From Lepidonotus clava (Eukaryota; Annelida; Polychaeta; Phyllodocida; Polynoidae), in NCBI GenBank assembly GCA_936440205.1, contig OW387140.1:28579659-28643658 (forward strand): a stretch of 64,000 nucleotides of DNA, written 5' to 3'. Both the position numbers and the translations under genes were made by a program. Under the pieces are notes generated by a model, which was not told where the DNA came from, made no database searches, and was given only the letters and a program-made list of their open reading frames with translations. Positions 52,991 to 64,000 of this stretch are shown here, in pieces (the stretch's first letter is position 1; every line of letters begins with the position of its first letter).

Positions 52991-55900
52991 ACAAGCAATT
53001 AAACTATATTGTAATTAGTTTTCGTGACATCTTGCTCTGGTACGGATGCTTACCTTAGCTACGTTCTGGCCTGATGGAATGTACTGATGGTTTAACCTTA
53101 GCATTTATTGATCTAATAATTATAACTGTATGTACCAAGTGATGTCTTGTTACCATTATATACCCACCTATCCGGAAGATCAAATGTATGTGAGTATGGA
53201 TAAATAAAAAATAATAATAGTAGTAGTAGGCCTAGGTACATGCACCACGAAAGTATAAAGTAAACTTTCGCATGAATCCAACAAAAACATTCTTTGCATT
53301 CCTTAAACGTCGTAGCGTCCGTCGCCATTAGGCACGGCCGACGACCAGACGACAGATGTCTTAATGAGTTGTCAGGAAATGCCGGGAAATGCCAGGAAAA
53401 AGAGACAGAGGAGAACCCGTCGTTAGCTGTGCCCTTGTCATCCCGGTTCCCGGTAATTGAGGATGGCCGGACGGAGGCTGGACACACACAGGGCATGTAT
53501 TAGACCTGCCGTGTGCACAGTCCCAACGTCTACCTGAACCAATACTTATAAGTCGGGCCTGAATACCTAGACGGTCAAGAACTTTCTTCCTTGTATCGGG
53601 CTCGCTGGTCGTCCTAGTTATACTAGAATATTTTCAAAATATCCTTAACGTTAATTTTCATAAGGTTCACATTATTCCAATTGAATGTGTTAAGTTGCAC
53701 TTGTTTTGGTGAATTTTAGTGTTTTCGCATTTATTAAATAAAAATATAATGAATACAATGAAAAATTCTTCAGAAGAGGTGGAAACCCTCAAAGACTATT
53801 GCTCTGGAATGAAAATAACAAGTGAATTAATGTCCCATTGAGCCACCGAGAGAAACATTGTTACGTAGAAAATACAACTAATGGATTGGTGTTTAGGCGT
53901 GGTCTAGGCCATGCTAGGCCTAATGTGATGTCCCGTGCCTGATGTTTAACCCTGCTGACTCCACCTCTGGGGAAGCCAGCACTTAGTCCCATCTCTGTGA
54001 TGTGAGGGATCACCCGTGTGTATTATTTAGGCGACCTCATTAAGTTAAATCACATTGCGATGATTGATGATGTTGTTTTTTGTAATCTCAGGCCTGGGGT
54101 CAATTACATCATCTAAATGACCTTAGGTGAACCAATTTTTAGGAAGGATCTACCAATTAACCAATAAGATTGGTTTTGATTCATCAGATATTGTATAGTA
54201 TTTTGTCCAATAAAAACCATTGCATTAATGAGTTACTAGTATCAGATAGCAAATGACAGGTAATCAAACAATGCCACCTGTCTTTATGCATTTCCCAAGA
54301 AGTTATTTGGACGGTAGTGTACCATACAGTGTAACCTGGAATTAACCCATGAGGTAAAGGCCCTAAGGATCAGGCAGTGAAGACATACATTTCCGTCACT
54401 CCCGCATTTCCCAATAATTTGCGTTCTATATTTGTATACGACTATCAGGCAACTTAATTACGTACTTTCTCGAACGAGCCCCTGGTCGAGCCCATCTAGA
54501 GGTAGGAGATTGAAATACATATCCTGTTTTTATGTTGTTGTCTTTTTTTTTAATTAAATGCAGTTTCGCTGTTTTCCATTAAACGTGTTATTTATACATT
54601 CATAATTTTAATGACATCAGTGCAGCATAGGAGATGGAGTACCCCGGTAGGCTTTTTGTAGTTTCATTAAAACCTGCTTACTCTCTTGCTGCCAGGTACA
54701 GTTACTTCGTCTTCTGCACACAAAAAACACTTGTATTATAATGGATGTGTTTGCCCCTCTGCGTTGTACGATCAGAGGCTTTAACAATCCTACCAAATTA
54801 ACGAAAATGAACGGTATCTTAACTATCTGTTTATTTCAGCGTTTAACTTCTATTCATATGCAGTCTTGTGGGTCTTGAAGGATTTCACTGAAGTATTGTC
54901 TGTCTGCCTTTAAGAGACTATTGCTAGTGTTTCAATTATCAATAGCAGTGATGAGGTTTGCAGGTATTAATTCCTTGCCTTTGCAAGCCTCTTCCAGTAA
55001 CCTATTTCTGAGAGGCCAAAAGTCATAATATGTCATCCTGTCTGTTAAAGCCATTGAGATTTTTTAAAGCTTTATTGAATTCCGAAGGACGTAGCTCTAG
55101 GACACGTCCGCAAAGTCCAACCGTAAACGAGCCACTGGATTAGGTCTTCAAACCCCGCGGAGAAAATGCATGTGTTCCTTGAATGATAGAATGCAATAGG
55201 CTTACTCTGGATTCTCCGACTTTAATTAACGTCTGTAATTTAGAAATCATTTTCGCTTAAAATCTTAACGGATTATGGAGAGATCCAGTTATTAAGAGTA
55301 AAAATGACTGGGAAATGCCATCATCCACATTTCAAGTGATTGTTAATGAACTGAGTGTCCCAGGCGGCAGTATATCTATTATGGAAGACAACGTTTTTCG
55401 ACGGAATGTCATTACTGAAATACAACAATTTCATTTTAATTATGTTAATAACGAAATTGCCTTTTTCCCAACAGCCCTGGTTTTCCCTCTCAGATAGAAC
55501 AGATTCTTTTCTTGTTTTTACCGCTAGCCGTCCTACCATCCATCCATAATGATCAGTGTGTCTAACTCTAAGTGGGGATTACCTGCAAGCAATGCAGGTA
55601 CGTGGGGAATAATCGGATGCCCTTTACTGACCTTACACAGCGCTGCGCCCTACATGGCCCCACCAGAGCCTTGCACCATTCCCAAGGCATTACAGCCTTC
55701 CGGCCATGATAGCCTGCCCTTTAAGGCCCCTCAGGAGACAGTAAACCCTCTCCCACCCGGGATGTAGAGATGCATGCAGGATAACAATCTTAAGGACGTT
55801 ATGATTGTTAGAAAAAAACACTGCAATCCTTTCTGCCGGTCAAAAAATACACCTGTGTATTCTTCTGTTTTAAAACTCACTACTTGATGAGGAGCCCGTT

Positions 55901-56346
55901 CGTTATTGACCATAGCTCAATACCCTGCAATGATGTACCTATGGGAGACGGTACACCTGGTACGTCCTTCTTTATACAGGAATAAGATAGATTCTACATG
56001 ACTGTTCTTGAATACATGTACACAGGGATCCGGCTCAGTCTCTCAAACACAACCTTGATATGAAAGGCCTACGCATTGACAATGAGTAAATGAATCAGAC
56101 AACGTCCAACAGAGGAACACGGCTAACAAGGATAGATTCTAGATTCTATCAGATATCTCCTTCCTGACAGAACCCACATAAGAATAGGCGTATACAAAAT
56201 GTATAAATCCCAAAGATGGGGCTCGCTGCTCTCAGTGAAAAGGTCATACAACGCCCTCGTGGTTTTCCAATTTATTCTCAACTAGCCAAGCTGACAAAAG
56301 GTCCTGTGGTGCTGAACACCAATTGGGTTGAAGCAGGGAGAAGCAT

Positions 56347-56393
56347 TCACCTCAGGTGGCGGGCCGCCCTCCGACCTTTAGAGGACAAGATAG
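56347..56393 (+). repeat. Conserved 45-bp intronic segment, copy 2
   Basis: TCACCTCAGGTGGCGGGCCG continues CCCTCCGACCT...ACAAGATAGAT, differing from copy 1 at a handful of positions. It is in the same orientation, 3.4 kb away. Confidence 0.5.
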
Positions 56394-56433
56394 ATTCTCT
56401 GGCATTGGGCACCAACACTTGTCACCAGATTCC

Positions 56434-56516
56434 TTTTTGGCTGTAGTGTTGCCTTGAAAGGAGGGGTAATTTCGCACTCGTTCCCGCTCCTTTCAAGGCA
56501 ACACAACAGCGAAAAA
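56434..56516. other. Long near-perfect hairpin in the intron (30-base arms, 23-base loop)
   Basis: The arms at 56434-56463 and 56487-56516 pair perfectly over their inner 18 bases (GTGTTGCCTTGAAAGGAG) and with two mismatches further out. The loop is GGGTAATTTCGCACTCG followed by TTCCCG. It could be a foldback element, or, given arm and loop size, a microRNA-type precursor. Confidence 0.6.
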
Positions 56517-59117
56517 ATGATTTGGTCTCCGCCCCTTGTCGGATCTGTTGTTCCGTATCGAAATATATATCCAGTTTTCTAAATATCCCTGCCATATAGA
56601 TATAGGATTACCGGTGTACATTTCTGAAAATTATCTCTGGAATATGCAACCACTTTGTGGATTTCACCAACTAATTGGTAGTTGATCCACCCAGCATACT
56701 TGTTTGAAAAGGCACCCGGGCAGTTTGCACTTTAGAGGGTGAACCAATTGTCGACTAAGAAGATATTCTTTATGGACCAGTCTATCTAATTTGTGCCGAA
56801 CAGCACTTGTACATAATGTTGTTTATTACATCAATACTTATTATTTTAGTTTCGACTGGTCTGATGCCATTAATGATATGCAAATCTAAGGGTGGCCTAA
56901 CCTCATTGTAGATCACACCTGTGCTCATGAATATTCATATTTTCATATTCTGTGAATCTGTAGTTACGAAAATAATCGCATGAGCATACGTATTACACAC
57001 TTTTACATATATGTCCATATCATTACAACGTGAATACAACTCTGGTCTTCTTGCCTCTTGGGTCTTACTGTGAGAAGAACAATCTCTCGTGAATAACGTC
57101 TCTCGACCTGGTATATCGCTTCAAGAATTTAGACCTTTTTAATTGCCATAATTCTGTTAATATACCTATTAAGATTCATATTTCATTATAGCACCTTGAC
57201 AGTACTTCACAAAACTTTTCCAGAATGTCAAAGGTGCCCAGCCCTGAAAAAAGGTACCCTGATAGGCTATGAAGGTTGACCTGTCCGTTACTTTAAATCA
57301 ACCAGAAATAATACCTGCCGTTACAACATTTTTGGCTTCAGATTTCGTACACTTTTTTCAGTTTCTCAAATCGTTGTCCAGATGGCAGAACTGATGTAGT
57401 TCATGGCAGATAAGTCATATCCAATTGGGAGTGGTATAAATAGTCCTAAGCTACGTGATTTTGTTTTCCCAAAAATTTGCAAATTTTTCAATTTCGAGTT
57501 GCAAGGACCAACATTGGCGTAGCTGCGATGGAGCAAAAAGAAACTCCATAAACTCATTTTTGAGACTATTGCAAAAATTCATCACGTGGTAGGGTTATTT
57601 AAGAGTCTGTAATGCATCGCGCTCCAATAGTAGTATTTCTGTCAAAAGCTATCAGAAAAAATATTACTCAGATGGACATTGGAATAGAGAGAGAAGAAAG
57701 GGTTAATGGCGGGGGCGGACGGTGTTGGCAGACATTATATAGGCCTATATATATGTAAAACTGTGGAAACAGCACTTTCCTTCTGCCTGCATCGTCTCCA
57801 GACAATACAGCTAGTACTAGTGGGTGCAAATTGACCGGAGGGTCCCCATAGTGACTCGTAAACAATGTGCATAAACGATGGCTGATTGCAGTCAAGCACA
57901 TAGCGAATCACGGTACTTTTATTGGATATAGATGTTCTTCCAGCGTCAACATGTATATATTATATAGCCTAGTTGTAAAACAAGGTAGGAAATTCTCGAC
58001 TCCCTTATTTTATCTATATATAGCTTGAAAGCTTAATGCCCTCGGTCAAAAGAATTTCTAAATATAACAGAAAGTATCTCTGACATTTTCGGGCCAATCA
58101 GTAAAATGTTCATCTGCGTCTTTCATAATGATATTGGCCAGCCTCAACTCTACCCTTTCTCTATCCCACTATAAACTATAAACAGACTGAGCCCCAAAGG
58201 CTCACTATTCTATCCTATCATCCACCACTACTCTGATCTCGACCCTACCTCCAGTACAAGATAACAGATGCTTCAGATCTTGTCCAAAGAATTGAAAAAA
58301 GAGTAAAAGACAAAAACTACAGCCCTAATCTCTCCTGGCGAAGTCATGGATGCTCGGCTCGTAGGACCGTTTTTGTGACTCAAAGACGCCCATCTCTTTG
58401 CATACTAAGTGTCGCCGCTTTTCTTCCTTAATTGTTTTCTTTCATGTTATTGATGTTTCTTGTCTAGTTCTCCGGCTTAGCTCGATCGGAGTAAATGCAG
58501 TTTCCGGATAGTGCAGCTTCAAGTTTCTCTAAGTGCTTAGGAATGGGTTGGGGATCGGAAGAGGCTCAGTTGTAATGGATACATTCGTCTGGTTTTAGCC
58601 TCGCCCCTCTGCAAAAACAATGATAAGTTCCTCTTTTTCAATTCTTGGATTACTTCAGCTAAGATCGACAATCACCTAATACATTTCCATGTTGAAACGC
58701 AATAGACGGGAAAATGTATTACGGAGTCTGTAATATTCATATCAAATTGGTCTTGGACTTTAAGTAGCTCCGTACATCTCGCTTCTCTTCTCTCAAATAC
58801 ATTTTAGTAGATTTTCTCTTCCTCAACTTCCTCTTGCCTCATTGCACTTTAAGAGATGTTTTCCCAGAGCCAACCGAGCAATACAAAGCGTGTGTTTGGG
58901 ACGTCCAAGGACAGAAAGTGTGGATCTTAAGAGAGGCGCAGTATGCAGAGGCGGGGGCTAATGTTGATGTAGTGGAGAGGTCTGGCAGGTAGAGGGGGCG
59001 GAGTGTAATGGTGAGGACGGAGGATCCAATATTGAGTAAAGCCAGGACTTCAGCTGACCACCCTACTTAACGCCCCCTTAATGGTCAGCCCCGGAGTCAC
59101 GTGACCGGCTCTAATGA

Positions 59118-59131
59118 CCACTAGATGGCGC
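59118..59131 (+). promoter_or_regulatory. Perfect CTCF-consensus site
   Basis: CCACTAGATGGCGC fits CCASYAGRKGGCRS at all 14 positions. It lies in a locally GC-richer part (59,040-59,340) of the long intron. Confidence 0.5.
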
Positions 59132-60427
59132 CCCAGATGGTGTTTCAGCCCTGGAGGTGTTTCAGGACCAAGGGGCAGGGTTAACGTTAACAGATGGAAA
59201 CAGGTAATACCGGCTAAAGTAACAGGCGATACGTCATCCATACGCATAATCAGGGCCCAGACTCAACCTATCTGTCTGGGAACGAGGGAAGCCAGATTGT
59301 TGTACTTGTGACGCCTCGGTAACAGCGCCAACTGATAGACCTCTAAGGAATTCTATACTGTTAATGTAAAAGTGTAGAATTTATCTTTAAAAAAAAGAAA
59401 AACATGTAGAAGGTAGACTAAACAGTTAACCATCATATTTTGAGTCTGTTTTGAAGGCGATTTTTGTCCCATGCCACTATCTACGCTACAACTAATGACC
59501 AGAATAAAAAGCATATCATACTTAATTTCCTCAAGTGACCAAGTGAACTAAGAAATGATTCCATGTTTGTAGGAACATTGTTAGAAAATAGAACCGAATT
59601 GATGTCTAGACCATTTCTTAAAGGTCTTTATTGTGTTGTTTTGGATTGAGTGCAGCTGGACTTTTTTCTATATACAAATAAAGGACAGTTACCTCCCGAA
59701 TAAAGAACTCAGGTATTTTCCATGCCTGTTTTGTAAGTTCTCCTCAGATAGAAAATATATTACCCCTCCCCCCCTTCAGTTCGGTCGATTCATTTTGATG
59801 ACCCATAGATTCACTTACCATAACCGTTTCTCTTTCGAAATGAATTGGTATGGTTTTACTGTCTCTGACCTCAGCTGACCGAAGGGGGATTGCTCCCTTC
59901 TGTCAACGAGAGGTTCATTAGACTGAGGCTATCTAGGGATATCTTAGTGCTTTAGATTTCATTGATTTTTTTGCACTGTGTAATATTGCCATGGAACAAT
60001 GCAAAGTTATCTCATGGCATCTAAGGTCCGGCATGTTAGTCCCAGAAAGGGAAAAAAACGAAATTCTTTCTCGCGGCAGGACTTGTTGAACGGTATGATA
60101 TTCCGCCCTGAAGTGATTACAGCAATTTTGAATTGAAGGAGCAACGTGTCAGTAAGAAAAAAAATATTGAATTCGGATACCTATTACTGGCTGTCTTTTA
60201 TGCATCCAACCATTTCATCAATACTCCCCCCATTATACTAGTAAGTCATCCAATATAACGCTTAGCATATTACGTGTATTTGCAAAATATCAAATTATGA
60301 ACAGGAACTTAATCAGATTGTACTTTGACAGACGGTAAAGAAGGAAAGAGATGCATGCATCCGACAGACTTTCACGTTGAACATATTGTGCGGGATGTTT
60401 ACTGGGGAAAAGAGAAAAATGTGTGGG

Positions 60428-60435
60428 TCTGTCTG

Positions 60436-60484
<49 letters not shown>

Positions 60485-60500
60485 ATATATATATATATGC
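60428..60500 (+). repeat. TCTG/TCTA tetranucleotide microsatellite with TA tail
   Basis: TCTGTCTG followed by about 13 TCTA units and then about seven TA units. Confidence 0.95.
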
Positions 60501-62246
60501 ATGTATTGCAATATACTTGATCTAAATGACATATAATTCAAGGTAATACATTCCTCTCCACGTTTAATATTCCAATACTCCTGGGGGAACTCTGCCGGTT
60601 GAATAATAATTAGATCTCTTAATCAAGTAATCTCGCAGAATAATTCACGAATCTCACGTTTAATGTTGGAGCCTATATCACAGATTATGAAAACGATAAG
60701 TCTTATGTGTGCTATGCTGGACGTCTCATTATATGACGGAATCCATATACACAAGAGGTACCTTTACATTCTATCAGACTAATTGTAATTCAGATAATGG
60801 ATGTTCCAATTAAATGGTACCTACCTAATGTAGTGAACAAAACGTACGTGTTCTAGAATAATCTGTTGAGAGTTGTTCTCCAGGAAAATGAATTGCATCT
60901 GTTGTTGGCGGCAGTAGTCAACCGTTTTTGACGAGCTGGAGTTTCCATATGTCTCATCTAGCTGGTGCATGGAGTCTGCAATGTTCAGCATGCCAGGAAA
61001 CGATCCCAGGTATCTTGGCTTACAGGAGTAGGCACCTGGAGGAGGGGGCATGGGGAGATCATGCCCTACTCTGCTGGGATGCCCAATAAAATCTCCGTAG
61101 TAAGGGGTCAGGGGTACTTGGGGTCACTCACTCTCGAGTATTTGGAAGAAACTTGTGATGCCTACCTTGTTCTTGCCTCCCCTCTAGTACGAAACGGCAA
61201 GGTCGTGTTAAGTTATCACACAGCTCATATTACCCATAAAATCGATAATCTTGATTGGTTTATAGCTATTTATACAATGACGTTCACGCTCGTTTATTAT
61301 CGAAGCTTAAGGCCACTCTTATTGGCTACCGTCGTTGTAGGAATGATCAAGCAGTTGTCGATTATTGTAAAACTTTAGAGGATCTATAAGAAGAAGAAAG
61401 ATAAATACCACTATGTCTGGCTCAGGCAGCCAGGGCTGTAATGAATAATAAGCCGTAGATATTCGGAGGGGGAGGGGGTACTTTTTACCGCAGTTTAGAT
61501 TCTGACTTAGTTCTTTTTATCCATATTCTGATGTTTATTCATAAGAGCTGCTTTTATTTGTTGCTTCACCTGCTCCCAAGAACGGTTTATCAGCTTATGT
61601 AGTTGTTTTAACCCCTCCCCCAGTCGTTCCTGTTCCTAACCCTCCTGTCCCTTTGCACATCTGTGTCTTTCACTTTACCAAATGTTGAGGATCTTCCCGT
61701 CTCCACCTGTAGGTTAACAAGGAGACAATAATGCGTATTCTACTTCCTTGATGGCGGTTTCTATCAGGACGTGTTTTTGTCAAGTTTAGGAAAGTAGTTG
61801 AAAGACTCCCAGGGGAATGTGTCTAATGGAAGGCACTGGAAACCTTGATGGTTTGTGAGGAGTAGCAGTCGTCTATAGCAGAGACAAAGCAAAATAACAA
61901 GTGTAAATAAAACCACTTGCATATATATCTATAATGAAAAACATAAAGATATGCGAACTCTTAATTGGTTGCATTACAAAGATTTTTAGTTTGTTATACT
62001 AAAAAGGTCTCTGATGTGCATGCACAAGGGTGCCGTTTACCCTTTAGAAATTTACGTGCTACCCAAAAGAAGGGGGTCCTGACCCCAACAACTTACCTCT
62101 CCCCTCCCATCCTCTCCCCTCCCCAAATTATCAACCTTACTACTATGATGGTACCTTTGTCATTACTATGCCTTCTAACTTCATCACATATCCCTTCATT
62201 CTTTGATTGACTAGTGGAATGATGGACGGGTCACTGTTTGTTTTAG

Positions 62247-62393
62247 ATGAGGCACGTAGCGTGGTGGACGAGGCCAATGGTGTACAGAAGCTGCTGCAGG
62301 TAATGAAGACCTACCTAGGGCGAAGTGGGGAAGGCACCAACAAACTACGGATCGTCCTCTGCGGCTTCCTCCTCAACCTCACCAACACACATG
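62247..62393 (+). CDS. RAP1GDS1: RAP1GDS1 coding exon 5 (armadillo repeat)
   Basis: 147 bases, phase 1 on both sides, acceptor TTGTTTTAG and donor GTAAGT. It encodes DEARSVVDEANGVQKLLQVM, a linker, and TNKLRIVLCGFLLNLTNTHG. The human counterpart is HEGRSAVDQAGGAQIVIDHL...NEKLLTVFCGMLMNYSNEN. The next exon would begin with the equivalent of DSLQAQLINMGV and is not in the window, so the gene is cut by the right edge. Confidence 0.96.
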
Positions 62394-62409
62394 GTAAGTA
62401 ATAAGAGAA

Positions 62410-63025
62410 GTAAAGGGCCTGACGCCAATGTACAAGAGGAAAAAAAACAGTATAGGGTTTAAGGCCCATGCAAATCAGAGGCACACACTCGGAGCAGTAG
62501 AGAATATGACACCCATGTACAATGGGAGACATATACTCCTAACTGTAAAGGGATTAACGCCCATATTGGGAAACACATACTCTGGAGTATATACTCAAGA
62601 GTATTAAAGGGTCTGACACTCATATATGTAGAGACACTCACTCAAAACAGAGCAGTTAAGGGTCTGAGACTCGCATGTATACACTGGGGGACATTTTCAG
62701 AACAGTAAAGGTCTGACACCCATATATAATGGGAGACACACACTCAGAACAGTAGAGGATCTGACACTCATGAACAATGGGATCATTCGTGTATGAATAT
62801 GAAGAGAGACACACACTCAGAGCAGTTAATGCATGACACACTCATGGACAATGGGAGACACACACTCAGAGCAGTTAATGCATGACACACTCATGGACAA
62901 TGGGAGACACACACTCAGAGCAGTTAATGTATGACACACTCATTGACAATGGGAGACACACACTCAGAGCAGTTAATGTATGACACACTCATGGACAATG
63001 GGAGACACACACTAAGAGCAGAAAA
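62410..63025 (+). repeat. Intronic minisatellite, 49-bp unit
   Basis: The exact-period part has unit starts (GAGACACACACTCAGAGCAG) at 62806, 62855, 62904, 62953 and 63002. Upstream, from ~62410, about seven or eight degenerate units with the same words (AGCAGT, TGACACTCAT, AATGGGAGACA) are visible. It begins 17 bases behind the exon 5 donor. Small frames on the minus strand are repeat artefacts. Confidence 0.92.
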
Positions 63026-63596
63026 GGTTCTAGGTCTGCACCGCTTGCCAATTTAGGTCAGTAATCTGCGGAACAAAGCATCTACAGTCCCGCAAGATTA
63101 CGAGAACAAAGAACGCAATTTCAGCTCTTGGACAGTCAGTTAATGATTCAGATGAATTAGTACTCACAAATCATAGCAAAATCTTGACCAAAACATGACT
63201 AGAACTAGCATGATCATGAAACTGGAAGTCTACTTACATAGTGGGAGTTATTATAATAACAGGACAAAAATCTAAATCGGTAGTCTATTTGACGAGTCAC
63301 ATGATTTTAAACATAGCCAATGGTCCGAGTCCCATATCTTAGTGAAGCTACAATATTTTTGTGCATATTGCAAATCTATATCAAAAACAGATTCTCTTCT
63401 CAACCAGATAATGAAAAGGTGCCTGACATGAAGACAATTTTTACCAAAGAAAAAAATTACTATCACAGAGCCAACTATTGACCATTTTTTGGTTACAAAG
63501 AGTTATCCCGAAGATTTCGATAGGTCCTGTCTTGGTCAAACCCCAATATTATGACTGAAGCAATCAAAGTATGTAACGTTGAATTATATCGTATTG
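63026..63596. other. Intron, no feature
   Basis: AT-rich intron sequence with no recognised exon or repeat. Confidence 0.5.
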
Positions 63597-63760
63597 CAGT
63601 GGCGGATCTAGAGGGGGGGGGGGGGGGTTCACGCCCCCTCCCCCTTTTTTCTGGAAAATGTGCGTTTGAAAAATTAAAATCAGCCAAAATCCCATCAAGG
63701 AACAAAATTTCAGAAAGCGCGCACCCACTTTCCCTTTTCAAAACGCTAGATCCACCACTG
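63597..63760 (+). mobile_element. MITE with CAGTGGCGGATCTAGA ends
   Basis: The left CAGTGGCGGATCTAGA and minus-strand right CAGTGGTGGATCTAGC are inverted repeats (14 of 16). A G15 tract follows the left end. It is non-coding and tip-related to 1349-1489 and 18854-19029 but has a different interior. No clear target duplication. Confidence 0.75.
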
Positions 63761-64000
63761 CTTTGGCCTGCAAAACTATATATTTCTGTGACAACCAGTT
63801 GTAAGAGCTAAACCCTTTCAACCTCATCACTAACCTCCATGTAATATAATCCCTCACTGATGCCCTTCATCTCTGTTCATGCTGCCGGAAACCAGGAATG
63901 CACTTGTCCAGCTGCAATGTCCAGCGACCTTTTGGGGTTCAAAAGGTCATTCCGACTAGTCCTGACGAGTCGGACAACGTGCGCATGATCACGCTCCGAC
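63761..64000. other. Intron to window edge
   Basis: No armadillo-encoding exon is seen before the right edge. Confidence 0.5.

Larger units (their letters stand above)
40884..62246 (+). other. Very long RAP1GDS1 intron (21.4 kb)
   Basis: Donor GTAAGG at 40884 and acceptor TTTTAG ending at 62246. No exon with an armadillo match is visible inside, and the flanking exons are consecutive in the human protein, so nothing is missing between them. It holds the MITEs, hairpins and microsatellite listed separately. Between those (notably 41.5-43.4, 48.2-52.9, 53.0-56.3 and 56.6-60.4 kb) I see AT-rich sequence with no supported gene. Confidence 0.85.

Noticed and set aside
62400-63025. CRISPR-like regular repeats
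   Set aside because: The 49-bp units are contiguous without spacers, so this is a minisatellite in a eukaryotic intron.

Overview
The window is animal genomic DNA: AT-rich, intron-rich and full of short dispersed repeats. It most likely comes from a marine invertebrate. The only host gene identified with confidence is the 5' part of RAP1GDS1 (SmgGDS), on the + strand from 39,311. Four exons plus a tiny start exon are visible, all joined in phase 1. The protein is clearly invertebrate-like when compared with the human protein from memory. A mollusc or other lophotrochozoan is my best guess, but the sequence does not prove it.

Layout. 1-7.7 kb: repeats (a 105/106-bp satellite, an inverted pair of ~190-bp repeats, a poly-C/T MITE) and two weak candidate terminal exons. 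7.7-10.5 kb: a Penelope-like element with an uninterrupted 728-residue RT/GIY-YIG frame, bracketed by a 16-bp direct repeat. 10.5-16.5 kb: repeats, including two copies of an ATGTCGC-rich repeat and a MITE with ~34-bp inverted ends. 16.6-17.3 kb: a CpG-rich, promoter-like segment with CTCF-like and ETS-like motifs and a good splice donor, my candidate for the RAP1GDS1 promoter and untranslated first exon. 18.2-19.0 kb: two more short DNA transposon fossils.

19,162-38,994: one 19.8-kb Ty3/gypsy-type LTR element on the minus strand. Its 608-bp LTRs look identical by eye and are flanked by GTGT. It carries gag, pol, two overlapping accessory frames, an envelope-like membrane protein, and, on the opposite strand near the 3' LTR, a 239-residue gene resembling an SGNH-hydrolase-like family. 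The frames look whole and the insertion looks very young. If the 17-kb promoter guess is right, it sits antisense in RAP1GDS1 intron 1.

39.3-62.4 kb: RAP1GDS1 exons. A 21.4-kb intron separates the third and fourth main coding exons. It holds a piggyBac-type MITE with TTAA ends, a hAT-like MITE, two inverted copies of a CAGTGGAAA-rich repeat with a central hairpin, an 18-bp-core perfect hairpin, a TCTA microsatellite and a perfect CTCF-consensus site. 62.4-64 kb: a 49-bp minisatellite starting just behind the last visible exon, then another MITE. The gene continues beyond the window.

The most unusual system is the large LTR element, with its antisense gene, a duplicated 182-bp module with splice-like ends downstream of that gene, and a 6.4-kb 3' region between the envelope-like frame and the LTR.
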